Below are positions 35,559-44,598 of a DNA stretch of 64,000 bases, in pieces. The number at the start of each line of letters is the position of its first letter. The first letter of the stretch is position 1. A program made the translations under genes and the position numbers. Under the pieces are notes generated by a model. It had not been told where the DNA came from. It made no database searches and was given only the letters and a program-made list of their open reading frames with translations. Source of the DNA: Clostridia bacterium (lineage in GTDB: Bacteria > Bacillota > Clostridia > Oscillospirales > Acutalibacteraceae); assembly GCA_900755895.1 (NCBI GenBank), contig CAAEIG010000102.1:90842-154841 (forward strand), read 5' to 3'.

Positions 35559-37153
35559 TAAAAGTGACAGGGTTAAAATTGCCCTTGGGGTTCCGAGAGG
35601 GGGACCTGCGCCGGGCTGCGGCAAAAAAGCTGAAACTTCCGGAGAGTGCGCTGCTTCAGGTGGCTCTTTCGAAAAAATCCGTAGATGCCCGCAGAAAGAG
35701 CGATGTCCATTTTGTGTGTGCTGCAGAGGTGCGCATTGACGGAGACGAGGAGAAACTGCTGTCCCGGTGCCGGGATTCCTCCATCCAGAAGTCCCAGCCA
35801 TACTGCTATGAGATGCCCAGCTGCGGAAAGCTCTCCCAGCGGCCGGTGGTGATCGGCTTTGGACCGGCGGGAATGTTCGCTGCCCTGCTTTTAGCTCAGT
35901 GCGGACAGCGTCCCATTGTGCTGGAAAGAGGGCTTCCCGTGGAGGAACGAGAGCGTTCGGTCCGCCGTTTTTGGGAGGAGCGTGTGTTGGATCCTCAGTC
36001 CAATGTACAATTTGGCGAGGGGGGAGCCGGTACCTTTTCCGATGGCAAACTCACCACTGGGACAGGGGACGGACGCATTCGCAAAGTGCTGGAAGAGTTG
36101 GTAAAGGCGGGCGCTCCGGAGGAGATCCTATTTGAGGCCAAACCCCACATCGGAACGGACAAGCTGCCTCAAGTGGTGCGGGCTATTCGACAGCAGGTCC
36201 TCTCTTTGGGAGGTGAGATGCGGTTCTCAACCCAGGCAGTGGGATTTCAAATAAAGGACGGTCATTTGACCGGCCTTCGGATTCGCACGCCGGAGGGGGA
36301 GGAGCTGCTGGAGTGTTCCCAGGCGGTTCTGGCGGTTGGCCATAGCGCCAGGGATACCTTTCAAGAGCTCTATCGGATGGGCCTGCCCCTGGAGGCCAAG
36401 GCGTTTTCTGTGGGCGCTCGCATTGAGCATCCGGCGTCCCTGATCGACCGCGCTCAGTATGGGGAGTTTGCAGGGCATCCTGCTCTGGGTGCGGCGGATT
36501 ACAAGCTTTCCTGCCACTTGGAAAACGGAAGAGGCGTGTACACTTTTTGTATGTGCCCCGGTGGGTATGTCACCGGTGCTGCCTCTGAAGAGGGTGGCAT
36601 TGTGACCAACGGTATGAGCACGTGGGCCAGGGACGGAGAAAACAGCAATGCGGCCCTGTTGGTGGGCGTCACACCGGAGGATTTTGGCGCTTCCGGTCCC
36701 CTTGCCGGCGTGGAGTTCCAGCGGCGAATTGAGAAGGCAGCTTTTCAGTTGGTCGGGGGAACCTATTCCGCTCCAGCCCAGCGAGTGGCGGATCTGCTGG
36801 AAGGGATTCCCACGAAAAACCTAGGGGAGGTGCGGCCCACTTACCAGCCCGGTGTGGTTCCCTCAGATCTCTCTGGCTGTCTGCCGGATTTTGTGGTTGA
36901 ATCCATGCGTGCGGCGCTGCCCGTATTGGGTCGAAGACTGCGGGGGTTTGATTGGGGAGAGGCCCTGCTCACCGCGCCAGAGACCCGAAGCTCTTCCCCA
37001 GTGCGTGTGCTGCGGGATGAGAACTGTCAGTCCCCCCTTGCCCAGGGGCTGTACCCGTGCGGAGAAGGCGCTGGCTATGCTGGCGGGATTGTCTCTGCCG
37101 CTGTGGACGGCCTTCGCTGTGCTGAGGCGTTGCTGCGCAAATCCCAGCCCTAA
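35555..37153 (+). CDS. Uncharacterised FAD-dependent dehydrogenase (COG2509-like)
   Basis: A 532-residue flavoprotein. About 90 N-terminal residues form a small alpha/beta domain (MIKVTGLKLPLGFREGDLR), then comes the Rossmann motif VVIGFGPAGMFAALLLA near residue 94, the SNVQFGEGGAGTFSDGKLTT signature near 148 and a C-terminal GEGAGYAGGIVSAAVDGL FAD motif. This matches a widespread bacterial family with unknown substrate. It starts inside the stop codon of the upstream flavoprotein gene, so the two are made together. A 10-bp inverted repeat (37169-37211) follows the gene. Confidence 0.9.
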   Translation: MIKVTGLKLPLGFREGDLRRAAAKKLKLPESALLQVALSKKSVDARRKSDVHFVCAAEVRIDGDEEKLLSRCRDSSIQKSQPYCYEMPSCGKLSQRPVVIGFGPAGMFAALLLAQCGQRPIVLERGLPVEERERSVRRFWEERVLDPQSNVQFGEGGAGTFSDGKLTTGTGDGRIRKVLEELVKAGAPEEILFEAKPHIGTDKLPQVVRAIRQQVLSLGGEMRFSTQAVGFQIKDGHLTGLRIRTPEGEELLECSQAVLAVGHSARDTFQELYRMGLPLEAKAFSVGARIEHPASLIDRAQYGEFAGHPALGAADYKLSCHLENGRGVYTFCMCPGGYVTGAASEEGGIVTNGMSTWARDGENSNAALLVGVTPEDFGASGPLAGVEFQRRIEKAAFQLVGGTYSAPAQRVADLLEGIPTKNLGEVRPTYQPGVVPSDLSGCLPDFVVESMRAALPVLGRRLRGFDWGEALLTAPETRSSSPVRVLRDENCQSPLAQGLYPCGEGAGYAGGIVSAAVDGLRCAEALLRKSQP

Positions 37154-37168
37154 CTAAAGTTTTGGATA

Positions 37169-37211
37169 CCCGTCTGGACGGAACCAGGAGATTTCCCTTC
37201 ATCCAGGCGGG
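37169..37211 (+). other. Inverted repeat between the flavoprotein operon and recJ
   Basis: CCCGTCTGGA (37169-37178) pairs with TCCAGGCGGG (37202-37211), one G-U pair, 23-nt loop, without a proper T tract. It could be a weak terminator or a binding site just upstream of the recJ promoter. Confidence 0.4.
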
Positions 37212-37215
37212 CATC

Positions 37216-37244
37216 TTGCATATTTTACAAAAAACTGATAAAAT
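37216..37244 (+). promoter_or_regulatory. Promoter of the recJ-rel operon
   Basis: TTGCAT (37216-37221), 17-bp spacer, TAAAAT (37239-37244) preceded by TGA. Confidence 0.7.
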
Positions 37245-37276
37245 ATAGCTTCAAGCAAATGTGTAAGGAGCGATGG

Positions 37277-39346
37277 ATGGTGAATATCAAAAAATGGGAA
37301 TTGGCCCATTTTGGTGAGGATGTGAAGGAGAGAGCGTCGCAGATTGCGGCTCAGTATTCCATGCCATTTTTTCTTGCGCTGCTGTTGACGATTCGCGGTT
37401 TCACCAAACCTGAGGAGATCCGAGGGCTTTTGGGGGGCGGCGAGTTCTCAGATCCTTTCTTGATGAAAGATATGGATAAGGCGGTCCAGCGTATTCACCA
37501 GGCCATCGATAGGTTTGAACGGATTGCCGTCTATGGCGACTACGATGCCGATGGAGTCACTGCCACTTCGATTTTATATTCTTACCTTTCCGCAGTGGGA
37601 GCCAACGTCATGTATTACATACCCCAGCGTGAGGGTGAAGGCTACGGCATGAATATCCAGGCAGTGGAGAAACTGCGCAGCTATGATGTGGACTTGATCG
37701 TCACCGTGGACAATGGTATTGCCTCTGTAAAAGAGACAGCTCGTGCCAAAGAGCTGGGTATGGATGTGGTGATCACGGATCATCACCGGCCTCAAGGGGT
37801 GATTCCAGATGCCTGGGCCGTGGTGGATGCATTTCAGAAAGAGGATACCAGTCCCTTTAAGGATCTTTGTGGCGCAGGCGTAGCGTTGAAGCTGGTCATA
37901 GCTTTGGAGGACGGCGACGCCGACTCCGTGTTGGAAGAGTACGCTGATTTGGCGGCTTTGGGCACAGTGGCGGACGTGGTGCCAGTGCTGGGGGAGAACC
38001 GGGATATCGTAAAAGCCGGACTTCGCCTGATCTCCCAAAGGGGCAGAGCAGGCGTGGATGCACTGCTTCGAGCCAGCGGCATGGGGGACAAGACCTTGAC
38101 TGCCACAGGTTTGGCCTTTACAGTGATTCCCCGCATCAATGCCACCGGGCGGATGGGTTCCCCGGACAGAGCAGTCCACTTGTTGACCAGTGAGAGCTTT
38201 GAAGAAGCAGATCCCCTTTCGGAAGAAATTTGCGAGGAGAATGACCGCCGGCGTTCCGTGGAAGCTGAGATCGCCCAGGAGGCGTTTGCAAAGATCGAAA
38301 GCGACGACAGCTTGCTGTACAGTCGCATTATCGTAGTTGACGGCAGAGATTGGCACCATGGAGTGATCGGGATTGTGTCATCCCGGGTCACCGAGCGGTA
38401 TGGCAAGCCCAGCATCATCATCTCCAACGATGGAGAGGATGCCCGGGGCAGCGGCAGAAGTGTGGAGGGCTTTTCACTTTTTGAGGCGGTGAGCTCCTGC
38501 AGCGACCTGCTGGAGCGCTATGGCGGCCATCCCATGGCAGCGGGTATCTCCTTGAAGTCTGAGAATATCCCGCTGTTCCGTGAGAGAATCAACCAGTATG
38601 CTGCTCAAGTTTGTCCCGAGATGCCTGCCTTAAAGCTGAAGCTGGACTGCAAGCTGCGGCCGGCGGCGCTTTCTCGCAGTTTAGTGGATAGCCTGTCCCC
38701 TCTGGAGCCCTATGGTACCGGGAATCCCCAACCCTTGTTTGGTTTATATTCCATGACGCTCAAGCAAATTGTTCCAGTGGGGGGCGGAGGAACGCTGCGT
38801 CTGCTCTTTGAGAAGGCGGGGGCTAGCTGCACCTGTATGAAGTTCAAGACCAGGTTGGAAGAGTTTCCCTATAGTCCAGGGGATGTGCTGGATCTGGCGG
38901 TGACCATGGAACCCAATGATTTCAACGGTCGGGCAGATATCACCATCAGTGTGCAGGATCTCCGGCTTTCCGCAGTGGATGCGGATAAGGGTTTGCACAG
39001 CTACCGCATTTATGAAAAGCTTCGCCGGGGAGAGGCGTTGTCCCAGGAAGAAGGTAAGCAGTTGCTCCCCACCCGCCAGGAACTGGCTGTTGTTTATCGC
39101 AAGCTATCCACTTTGAACGGCAAGGTGTTTTCCGTTCAATCCCTTTTGCCGGATCTAAAGGGGATGGAGTTGGGCAAGCTGTTGCTCTGTTTAGATATGT
39201 TCCAAGAGACTGGTCTTGTGGCGGTGCAGGGAAGGGAAGAGGTCCGTTCTGCGGAGATCCTTCCCACAAAAGGAAAGGTTGATATTTTCACAGCACCCAT
39301 ATACCAGCGTGCCAAAGCGCTGGCAGGCGAAGTGAGTAAGGTGTAA
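37277..39346 (+). CDS. recJ: Single-stranded-DNA-specific exonuclease RecJ
   Basis: 5'-3' single-strand exonuclease of recombination and mismatch/base-excision repair. 689 residues. DHH-domain motifs: YGDYDADG near residue 88, VTVDNGI near 141 and ITDHHRP near 165; DHHA1 motif RYGGHPMAAG near 420, followed by an OB-fold and a C-terminal extension found in Firmicutes RecJ. ATG 37277 has AAGGAG 6 nt upstream; an in-frame ATG six codons earlier lies before that site. The stop codon overlaps the ribosome-binding site of rel, so expression of the two is tied, as in several other Firmicutes. Confidence 0.96.
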   Translation: MVNIKKWELAHFGEDVKERASQIAAQYSMPFFLALLLTIRGFTKPEEIRGLLGGGEFSDPFLMKDMDKAVQRIHQAIDRFERIAVYGDYDADGVTATSILYSYLSAVGANVMYYIPQREGEGYGMNIQAVEKLRSYDVDLIVTVDNGIASVKETARAKELGMDVVITDHHRPQGVIPDAWAVVDAFQKEDTSPFKDLCGAGVALKLVIALEDGDADSVLEEYADLAALGTVADVVPVLGENRDIVKAGLRLISQRGRAGVDALLRASGMGDKTLTATGLAFTVIPRINATGRMGSPDRAVHLLTSESFEEADPLSEEICEENDRRRSVEAEIAQEAFAKIESDDSLLYSRIIVVDGRDWHHGVIGIVSSRVTERYGKPSIIISNDGEDARGSGRSVEGFSLFEAVSSCSDLLERYGGHPMAAGISLKSENIPLFRERINQYAAQVCPEMPALKLKLDCKLRPAALSRSLVDSLSPLEPYGTGNPQPLFGLYSMTLKQIVPVGGGGTLRLLFEKAGASCTCMKFKTRLEEFPYSPGDVLDLAVTMEPNDFNGRADITISVQDLRLSAVDADKGLHSYRIYEKLRRGEALSQEEGKQLLPTRQELAVVYRKLSTLNGKVFSVQSLLPDLKGMELGKLLLCLDMFQETGLVAVQGREEVRSAEILPTKGKVDIFTAPIYQRAKALAGEVSKV

Positions 39347-39360
39347 AGGAGGAAATGGCT

Positions 39361-41568
39361 ATGGCGCTGGTGGTACAGATCAGCACCTATGAGGAGCTGA
39401 AAAAGATCATCGAAGAAAGCGGCAAGGAGTTTGACCGGGAGAAGATCGAAGCAGCATATCGCTTGGCGGAGGAAAAGCACAGCGAGCAGAAGCGCAGCTC
39501 CGGCGAGCCTTATATCATCCATCCGCTGTCGGTGGCTGCGATCCTTGTGGGTCTGGGTATGGATTCCGAGTCGGTGATGGCAGGCTTGCTCCACGATGTG
39601 GTGGAGGACACCGACTGCTGTATTGAAGAGATTCAGCGGACGTTTGGCAAGGACGTGGCGCTGTTGATTGACGGCGTGACCAAGCTCACGAAGATTCCCT
39701 ATTCCTCCCGGGAGGAGCAGCAGGCGGAGAACTTGCGGAAGATGCTCATGGCCATGGCGGAGGATATCCGTGTCATCATCATCAAATTCGCGGACAGAAT
39801 GCATAACCTGTCCACTTTGGAGTACATGTCCCCTCAGAAACAGCGGGACAAGGCAGTGGAGTGCTTAGAGGTTTATGCTCCCATCGCGGACCGCCTCGGT
39901 ATCCGTACGGTGAAGGAGTACATGGAGGATGTTTCCTTGAAATACCTGGATCCTCAGGCGTATCAGGAGATTGAGGAGGACTTGTTCTCCCGGAGCAACA
40001 GCAGCAAGCAGTTTATCGAGGACACCAAAGCACTGATCCGCAGCAGGACCGAAGCCTCCATCCCTAACGTTTACATCGAGGGACGGGTGAAGAGCGTTTA
40101 CGGAATTTACCGAAAGATGTTCGTCCAGGGCAAAGACTTTGATGAGATCTATGATGTGTTTGCGGTACGTGTGATTGTGGATACCATCGAGGATTGCTAT
40201 AATGTTTTGGGCATTATCCATGATATGTTCCAGCCCCTGCCCGGGCGGTTTAAGGACTATATTTCCATGCCCAAACCCAACATGTACCAGTCCCTGCACA
40301 CCACCGTGATTACCAAAGCGGGGGTTCCCTTTGAGGTGCAGATCCGCACCTGGGAGATGCATCACACAGCGGAGTACGGCATCGCAGCTCACTGGAAGTA
40401 CAAGCTGGGGATGTCTGCCAAAGAGTCGGACAATTCCCCCTTGGATGACCGCTTGGCCTGGATTCGCCAGATGCTGGAGAATCAGGCAGAGAGCGAAGAT
40501 GTCACAGACCTGGTTCACTCCATTAAGAGCGATCTGATTCCCGAAGAGGTTTTCGTCTTCACCCCCAAGGGCGATGTGATCAATTTGCCCCTGGGATCCA
40601 CTGTGATCGACTTTGCCTATGCCATTCACAGTGCGGTGGGCAACCGGATGATCGGCGCCAAGGTGGATAAGCGCATTGTCCCCCTGGACTACAAGGTGAA
40701 GACCGGAGAAATCATTGAGATCATCACCACCAAGGAGGCTGGAAAAGGCCCCAACCGCGATTGGCTGACCTTGGTGCGCACCAGTGAGGCTCGGAATAAG
40801 ATTCGAGCCTGGTTTAAAAAGGAAAAGCGTGACGAAAACATCGTAGAGGGCAAAGCGGAGTTGGAGCGTGAGTTTAAGCGCAGCAATATTCGTCTGACCC
40901 AAGAGCTGATGGAGTATATGATCGAGAGCGTTGGAAAGCGCCACAACTGTTCCACGGAGGATGACTTCTATGCTGCTATCGGCTATGGAGGAATCCAGCT
41001 GTGGAAGGTGCTTCCCCGCATCAAGGAGGAGGCTCAGCGCCTTCAGAAGGTCGCGGCTCCAGAGCAGCTTCAAGAGTTGCCCCCGCCCGTTTCCCCCGAG
41101 CCCAAGCGCCGTATGGCCAGCGGTGTGCTGGTTGAGGGAATGGACAATTGCCTGATTAAGTTTTCACGGTGTTGCAATCCATTGCCCGGCGACGAGATCA
41201 TTGGATTTATCACCCGTGGTTTCGGAGTGTCCATTCACAAGCGCAGCTGTTCCAATGTGCCCCGGGATTTGACCCAGTGTCCCGAGCCGGAGCGTTGGGT
41301 CAATGCCCATTGGGCTGGCGAGGTGAAGGATGACTTCAAGTCCACGCTGCATATTGTGGCTGTGGACCGGGGTGGCTTGCTGGCAGATGTGACCCAGCAG
41401 TTGTTCAGCATGAAAATTTTTATCCATTCACTCAATTCCCGGCAGGAGCGCGGCACCGATAATGCGGTGATTTCCGCCACGATTTCCATCAATGGACTGC
41501 CTCAGTTGAGGAATATCATCGACCGTTTGAGCAAGATTCCCGGCGTTGTCTCCATTGACCGCAGCTGA
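39361..41568 (+). CDS. rel: Bifunctional (p)ppGpp synthetase/hydrolase
   Basis: Long RelA/SpoT-homologue that makes and breaks the alarmone (p)ppGpp in the stringent response. 735 residues in the order HD hydrolase, synthetase, TGS, helical/zinc-finger region and ACT. The hydrolase motif HDVVEDT near residue 78 is intact, and the synthetase segment RFKDYISMPKPNMYQSLHTTV near 296 has the RxKD form associated with bifunctional enzymes. Conserved CC near 600 (SRCCNPLPGD) matches the regulatory zinc-finger domain. Start: AAAGGAGG lies 8 nt before ATG 39361 but only 2 nt before the in-frame ATG at 39355, so the former is chosen. Confidence 0.97.
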   Translation: MALVVQISTYEELKKIIEESGKEFDREKIEAAYRLAEEKHSEQKRSSGEPYIIHPLSVAAILVGLGMDSESVMAGLLHDVVEDTDCCIEEIQRTFGKDVALLIDGVTKLTKIPYSSREEQQAENLRKMLMAMAEDIRVIIIKFADRMHNLSTLEYMSPQKQRDKAVECLEVYAPIADRLGIRTVKEYMEDVSLKYLDPQAYQEIEEDLFSRSNSSKQFIEDTKALIRSRTEASIPNVYIEGRVKSVYGIYRKMFVQGKDFDEIYDVFAVRVIVDTIEDCYNVLGIIHDMFQPLPGRFKDYISMPKPNMYQSLHTTVITKAGVPFEVQIRTWEMHHTAEYGIAAHWKYKLGMSAKESDNSPLDDRLAWIRQMLENQAESEDVTDLVHSIKSDLIPEEVFVFTPKGDVINLPLGSTVIDFAYAIHSAVGNRMIGAKVDKRIVPLDYKVKTGEIIEIITTKEAGKGPNRDWLTLVRTSEARNKIRAWFKKEKRDENIVEGKAELEREFKRSNIRLTQELMEYMIESVGKRHNCSTEDDFYAAIGYGGIQLWKVLPRIKEEAQRLQKVAAPEQLQELPPPVSPEPKRRMASGVLVEGMDNCLIKFSRCCNPLPGDEIIGFITRGFGVSIHKRSCSNVPRDLTQCPEPERWVNAHWAGEVKDDFKSTLHIVAVDRGGLLADVTQQLFSMKIFIHSLNSRQERGTDNAVISATISINGLPQLRNIIDRLSKIPGVVSIDRS

Positions 41569-41593
41569 TTGGAATGATTGAAAGAGGTGTTTT

Positions 41594-43075
41594 ATGCAGC
41601 TGTTTCTCAGTGGCCCGTCCTTCCGATATGAATGTGAGAATTTGTGCCGTCTGTTTTTTCCCTACAGCCCGGTGAAGGTGGAATTTTTGGAAGACAGCCT
41701 TTTCACACCGCCCAAAGAGGGCCCTTGGGCTTTTGCTGGTATAGAGGAAACAGAAAGCGCGTACCAATATAAGGCCACGGTTTCCGATGGGGAAACCAGC
41801 CTTTCCCGCCAGAGTGTTGTTCCGGAGCTGCAGGAATACTCCATGACCGACCTGCTCTACGGTGCTTTTGTGGAGCTCACAGGGATCCAGCCAGCCTGGG
41901 GTATGCTCACAGGGATCCATCCGGTGAAGCTTCTGCGCCAGTATGTGGAGGAGCGTGGCGAAGAGGGTGGCGTGGGGTACTTTCAGACCCACTGCCATGT
42001 GACCCCGTCCAAAGCCAATCTGGCCCACCGGGTGCTGCGGGCGCAGGCTCCTGCTGTGGAGGCCCTGGATGAAAATGACTTCAGCTTGTACGTTTCCATT
42101 CCTTTTTGCCCCACTAGGTGCGCCTATTGTTCCTTTGTGTCTCAAGATGTGGAGCATGCCAAAAAGCTGATAGATCCTTATTTTGAGCTGCTTCTGGTGG
42201 AGCTGGAGAGGGTGGCTCAGGTGACAAAGGACCTGGGGCTTTCCTTGGTGACGGTGTATATTGGAGGCGGTACGCCCACAACGCTATCCGCTCCTCAGCT
42301 CTCTGCTCTGTGCGGGAAGATTCAGCAGGTGTTTGACATGTCCCGGTGTACGGAATTTACCGTGGAAGCCGGCCGGCCGGATACCATCACCAAGGAGAAG
42401 CTGCTGGCGCTGCGGGAAGCAGGCATCAGCCGTATCAGTATCAATCCCCAATCCCTTTCCGATAAGGTGTTGCAGAACATAGGCCGCCGTCACACTGCCC
42501 AAGACGTGGTGGATGCATTTCAGCTTGCTCAAAGCTTGGGATTTACCAACATCAATGCTGATTTGATTGTGGGCTTGCCCGGGGACAATTTGGAAAGCTT
42601 TCAGAAGACCCTTAATGGCGTGATTGATCTGGGGGCTTCCAATGTGACGGTGCATTCCTTGGCTTTGAAGCGCTCAGCGCGCTTGAATGCCCCGGGAGGG
42701 GATTTGTCCCTGCACAGTAAGAGCCAGGAAACTGCCGCTATGATGGACTATTCCATCGCTCGTTTGACGCAGGAGGGATTCGAGCCCTACTACTTATACA
42801 GACAGACCCGCATGGCGGGAAATCTGGAGAATACCGGATGGGCAAAACCGGGAACGGTTTGCCGCTACAACATTTATACCATGGACGAGTCCAACTCTGT
42901 CATTGCCTGTGGAGCCGGGGGAGTCTCCAAGCTAAAAGATCCCTACAGCGGACGGCTGGAACGGATTTTCAATTTCAAATATCCCACGGAGTACATCACC
43001 CGCAACCAGGAGATTTTACAACGAAAGGATGGTGTCACGACACTCTATGAGCAATTTCGCCAGCGGTTACGTTAA
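41594..43075 (+). CDS. hemZ: HemZ-type radical SAM coproporphyrinogen dehydrogenase
   Basis: Radical-SAM protein of the oxygen-independent coproporphyrinogen oxidase family, HemZ subgroup. 493 residues: an N-terminal extension of ~165 residues distinguishes HemZ from HemN/HemW; the [4Fe-4S] motif CPTRCAYC is at about 172-179, followed by YIGGGTPT near 219 and INPQSLSDKVLQNIGRRH near 281. The N-terminal extension includes LTGIHPVKLL, characteristic of the subgroup. Heme genes are not nearby, and the biochemical role of HemZ is less certain than that of HemN. The 3' end overlaps the next gene by about 29 nt, so the two are coupled. Confidence 0.92.
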   Translation: MQLFLSGPSFRYECENLCRLFFPYSPVKVEFLEDSLFTPPKEGPWAFAGIEETESAYQYKATVSDGETSLSRQSVVPELQEYSMTDLLYGAFVELTGIQPAWGMLTGIHPVKLLRQYVEERGEEGGVGYFQTHCHVTPSKANLAHRVLRAQAPAVEALDENDFSLYVSIPFCPTRCAYCSFVSQDVEHAKKLIDPYFELLLVELERVAQVTKDLGLSLVTVYIGGGTPTTLSAPQLSALCGKIQQVFDMSRCTEFTVEAGRPDTITKEKLLALREAGISRISINPQSLSDKVLQNIGRRHTAQDVVDAFQLAQSLGFTNINADLIVGLPGDNLESFQKTLNGVIDLGASNVTVHSLALKRSARLNAPGGDLSLHSKSQETAAMMDYSIARLTQEGFEPYYLYRQTRMAGNLENTGWAKPGTVCRYNIYTMDESNSVIACGAGGVSKLKDPYSGRLERIFNFKYPTEYITRNQEILQRKDGVTTLYEQFRQRLR

Positions 43076-44006
43076 ATATATCAATCACCTGGAGCAGATT
43101 AACGATGCGGCTGTGAAAGATCCATGTCGCATGATTGCCGAGGTGGAGGACGCCTATCACGATCATTTGGAAAATATCGCCCGGAATATCGTCTCCCATC
43201 ACAGGGACGTGCGAGTGATTATGCTTTCCGGTCCCAGCAGCAGCGGCAAGACGACCACGGCCCATTTGCTGCGGGATTACCTCACGCAGTTTGGTGCCAA
43301 CAGTCATATTGTTTCCCTGGACAATTTCTATCGGGGCGTGGGCCTGGCGCCTCAGCTGCCCAATGGAAAGTTTGATTATGAGTCCGTCCAGGCATTGGAT
43401 GTGGATGCCATAAAGCAGTGCTTGTTGGATATCATCCATACGGGAAAATTCTCCGTACCTCATTACGATTTTGCCCTGGGACGTCCGGATGGCGACCCAG
43501 CCTGCTTTGAGATTGGTCCGCAGGATATGGTCATTGTGGAGGGCATTCACGGGTTGAATCCTGTGTTTACCACCGAGCTGCCAGAAGGCAGCTGCGTCAA
43601 GCTGTATGTCAGCGTCAAACAGCAGATCAAGTCCATCAATGGCGAGGTGATCTCTCCCATGGATCTGCGTTTGGTGAGACGGATCGTGCGGGACATCCAA
43701 TTTCGAGATACCTCTCCGGAGCGGACCATTTCCATGTGGCCTCAGGTGGTGGATGGGGAGGACCGGTATATCCGGCCTTATCGTCTCTCGGCGGATTACA
43801 CGGTGAATTCCATTCATATCTATGAGCCCTGTGTGATGCGCAGCAGAGCCATTCCTCTGCTGCGAGCCATTGCCGAAGATAGCCCGCATTACAGGAAAGC
43901 CCGTTCCTTGGAAGCACGCTTGATGCGCTTTGAACCAATAGATGAGACACTGGTGCCGGAGAATTCCATGTTGCGGGAATTTCTTGGACCGAAGGGCGCT
44001 GAATAG
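43047..44006 (+). CDS. Uridine kinase-like nucleoside kinase
   Basis: A P-loop kinase of the uridine kinase/phosphoribulokinase family, about 319 residues. The Walker A motif GPSSSGKTTTA is near residue 66, HYDF near 137 is the typical substrate-loop sequence, and VIVEGIHGLNP near 161 the Walker-B-like strand. Clostridial nucleoside kinases are often fused to a long N-terminal TGS-like domain; here only a short N-terminal extension is present. The start is uncertain: ATG 43047 (chosen, smaller overlap with hemZ) lacks a close ribosome-binding site, whereas ATG 43029 abuts AAAGGA; a small GTGTC/GACAC inverted repeat lies between them. Substrate nucleoside not determined. Confidence 0.85.
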   Translation: MSNFASGYVKYINHLEQINDAAVKDPCRMIAEVEDAYHDHLENIARNIVSHHRDVRVIMLSGPSSSGKTTTAHLLRDYLTQFGANSHIVSLDNFYRGVGLAPQLPNGKFDYESVQALDVDAIKQCLLDIIHTGKFSVPHYDFALGRPDGDPACFEIGPQDMVIVEGIHGLNPVFTTELPEGSCVKLYVSVKQQIKSINGEVISPMDLRLVRRIVRDIQFRDTSPERTISMWPQVVDGEDRYIRPYRLSADYTVNSIHIYEPCVMRSRAIPLLRAIAEDSPHYRKARSLEARLMRFEPIDETLVPENSMLREFLGPKGAE

Positions 44007-44045
44007 GGGAGGAGCCTTCCTGGAAAAGTTGTGATTTTTGCTGGT

Positions 44046-44073
44046 TTGTAAGGGATTTGTAAGTGATTTGAAA
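44046..44073 (+). repeat. Three direct repeats with 11-bp period upstream of a promoter
   Basis: TTGTAA (44046), TTGTAA (44057) and TTGAAA (44068) recur every 11 bp, embedded in near-identical 11-mers TTTGTAAGGGA, TTTGTAAGTGA and TTTGAAAGGCA. The set ends 11 bp before a TTGACA -35 box. Helically phased repeats in this position suit a response-regulator operator; see findings. Confidence 0.65.
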
Positions 44074-44084
44074 GGCAAAATGCT

Positions 44085-44112
44085 TTGACATTTTCCGAAT
44101 CTCAGGTATAAT
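44085..44112 (+). promoter_or_regulatory. Promoter of the zinc-ribbon protein gene
   Basis: TTGACA (44085-44090), 16-bp spacer, TATAAT (44107-44112): perfect hexamers. Confidence 0.9.
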
Positions 44113-44173
44113 GAGGATACAGGGCAGCAAAAGCTCCCCGGAGATATGAGTTGAGAAAAGGAGGACAACAGTC

Positions 44174-44542
44174 ATGGGAATTTTAGATGATGTGGTCATA
44201 AATGCCAAGACTGCTGCAGAGGCAGTTGGCAAGAAGGCTGGCCAGATCGTGGACGTTTCCAAGCTGCGGATCAACGTGGCGGAGGTTAACGCAGAGATTA
44301 GCAAGCGCTATGAGGCTTTGGGCGAATACGTGTATGAGAGCTGCCGTGAGAAACTGGCTGAGGACGCTGAGGCCGTGGGTAAGATGGCAGAGATTGACGA
44401 GTTGGTCAATCAGCGCAATGCCCTGACAAAGGAACTGGTGGACAAGCAGAACAAGGTTGTCTGTCCCGTTTGCGGAAAGCATAGCCCCATCACTGCAGCA
44501 TACTGCAGCAATTGCGGCACAAAGCTGGATGTAGAAGAGTAA
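44174..44542 (+). CDS. Coiled-coil zinc-ribbon protein of unknown function
   Basis: A 122-residue soluble protein. Residues ~1-90 are charged, Ala/Glu/Lys-rich and helical (AAEAVGKKAGQIVDVSKLRINVAEVNAEISKRYEALG), suggesting a coiled coil; the C-terminal end is a zinc ribbon VCPVCGKHSPI..YCSNCGTK with two CxxC knuckles. Such helical zinc-ribbon proteins are common in Clostridia with no assigned role. AAAGGAGG precedes the ATG. It has its own consensus promoter preceded by an 11-bp-phased triple repeat, so it is probably controlled by a specific regulator. Closed by a strong terminator. Confidence 0.85.
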   Translation: MGILDDVVINAKTAAEAVGKKAGQIVDVSKLRINVAEVNAEISKRYEALGEYVYESCREKLAEDAEAVGKMAEIDELVNQRNALTKELVDKQNKVVCPVCGKHSPITAAYCSNCGTKLDVEE

Positions 44543-44565
44543 TCGAAACATCGACTTTGTAAAAA

Positions 44566-44592
44566 AGAGCGGCCCTTTTGGGGCCGCTCTTT
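44566..44592. terminator. Bidirectional terminator
   Basis: AGAGCGGCCC (44566-44575) pairs with GGGCCGCTCT (44581-44590) with TTTT in the loop; preceded by AAAAAA on the - strand side and followed by a short T tract. It separates convergent genes. Confidence 0.88.
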
Positions 44593-44598
44593 CTGTGT

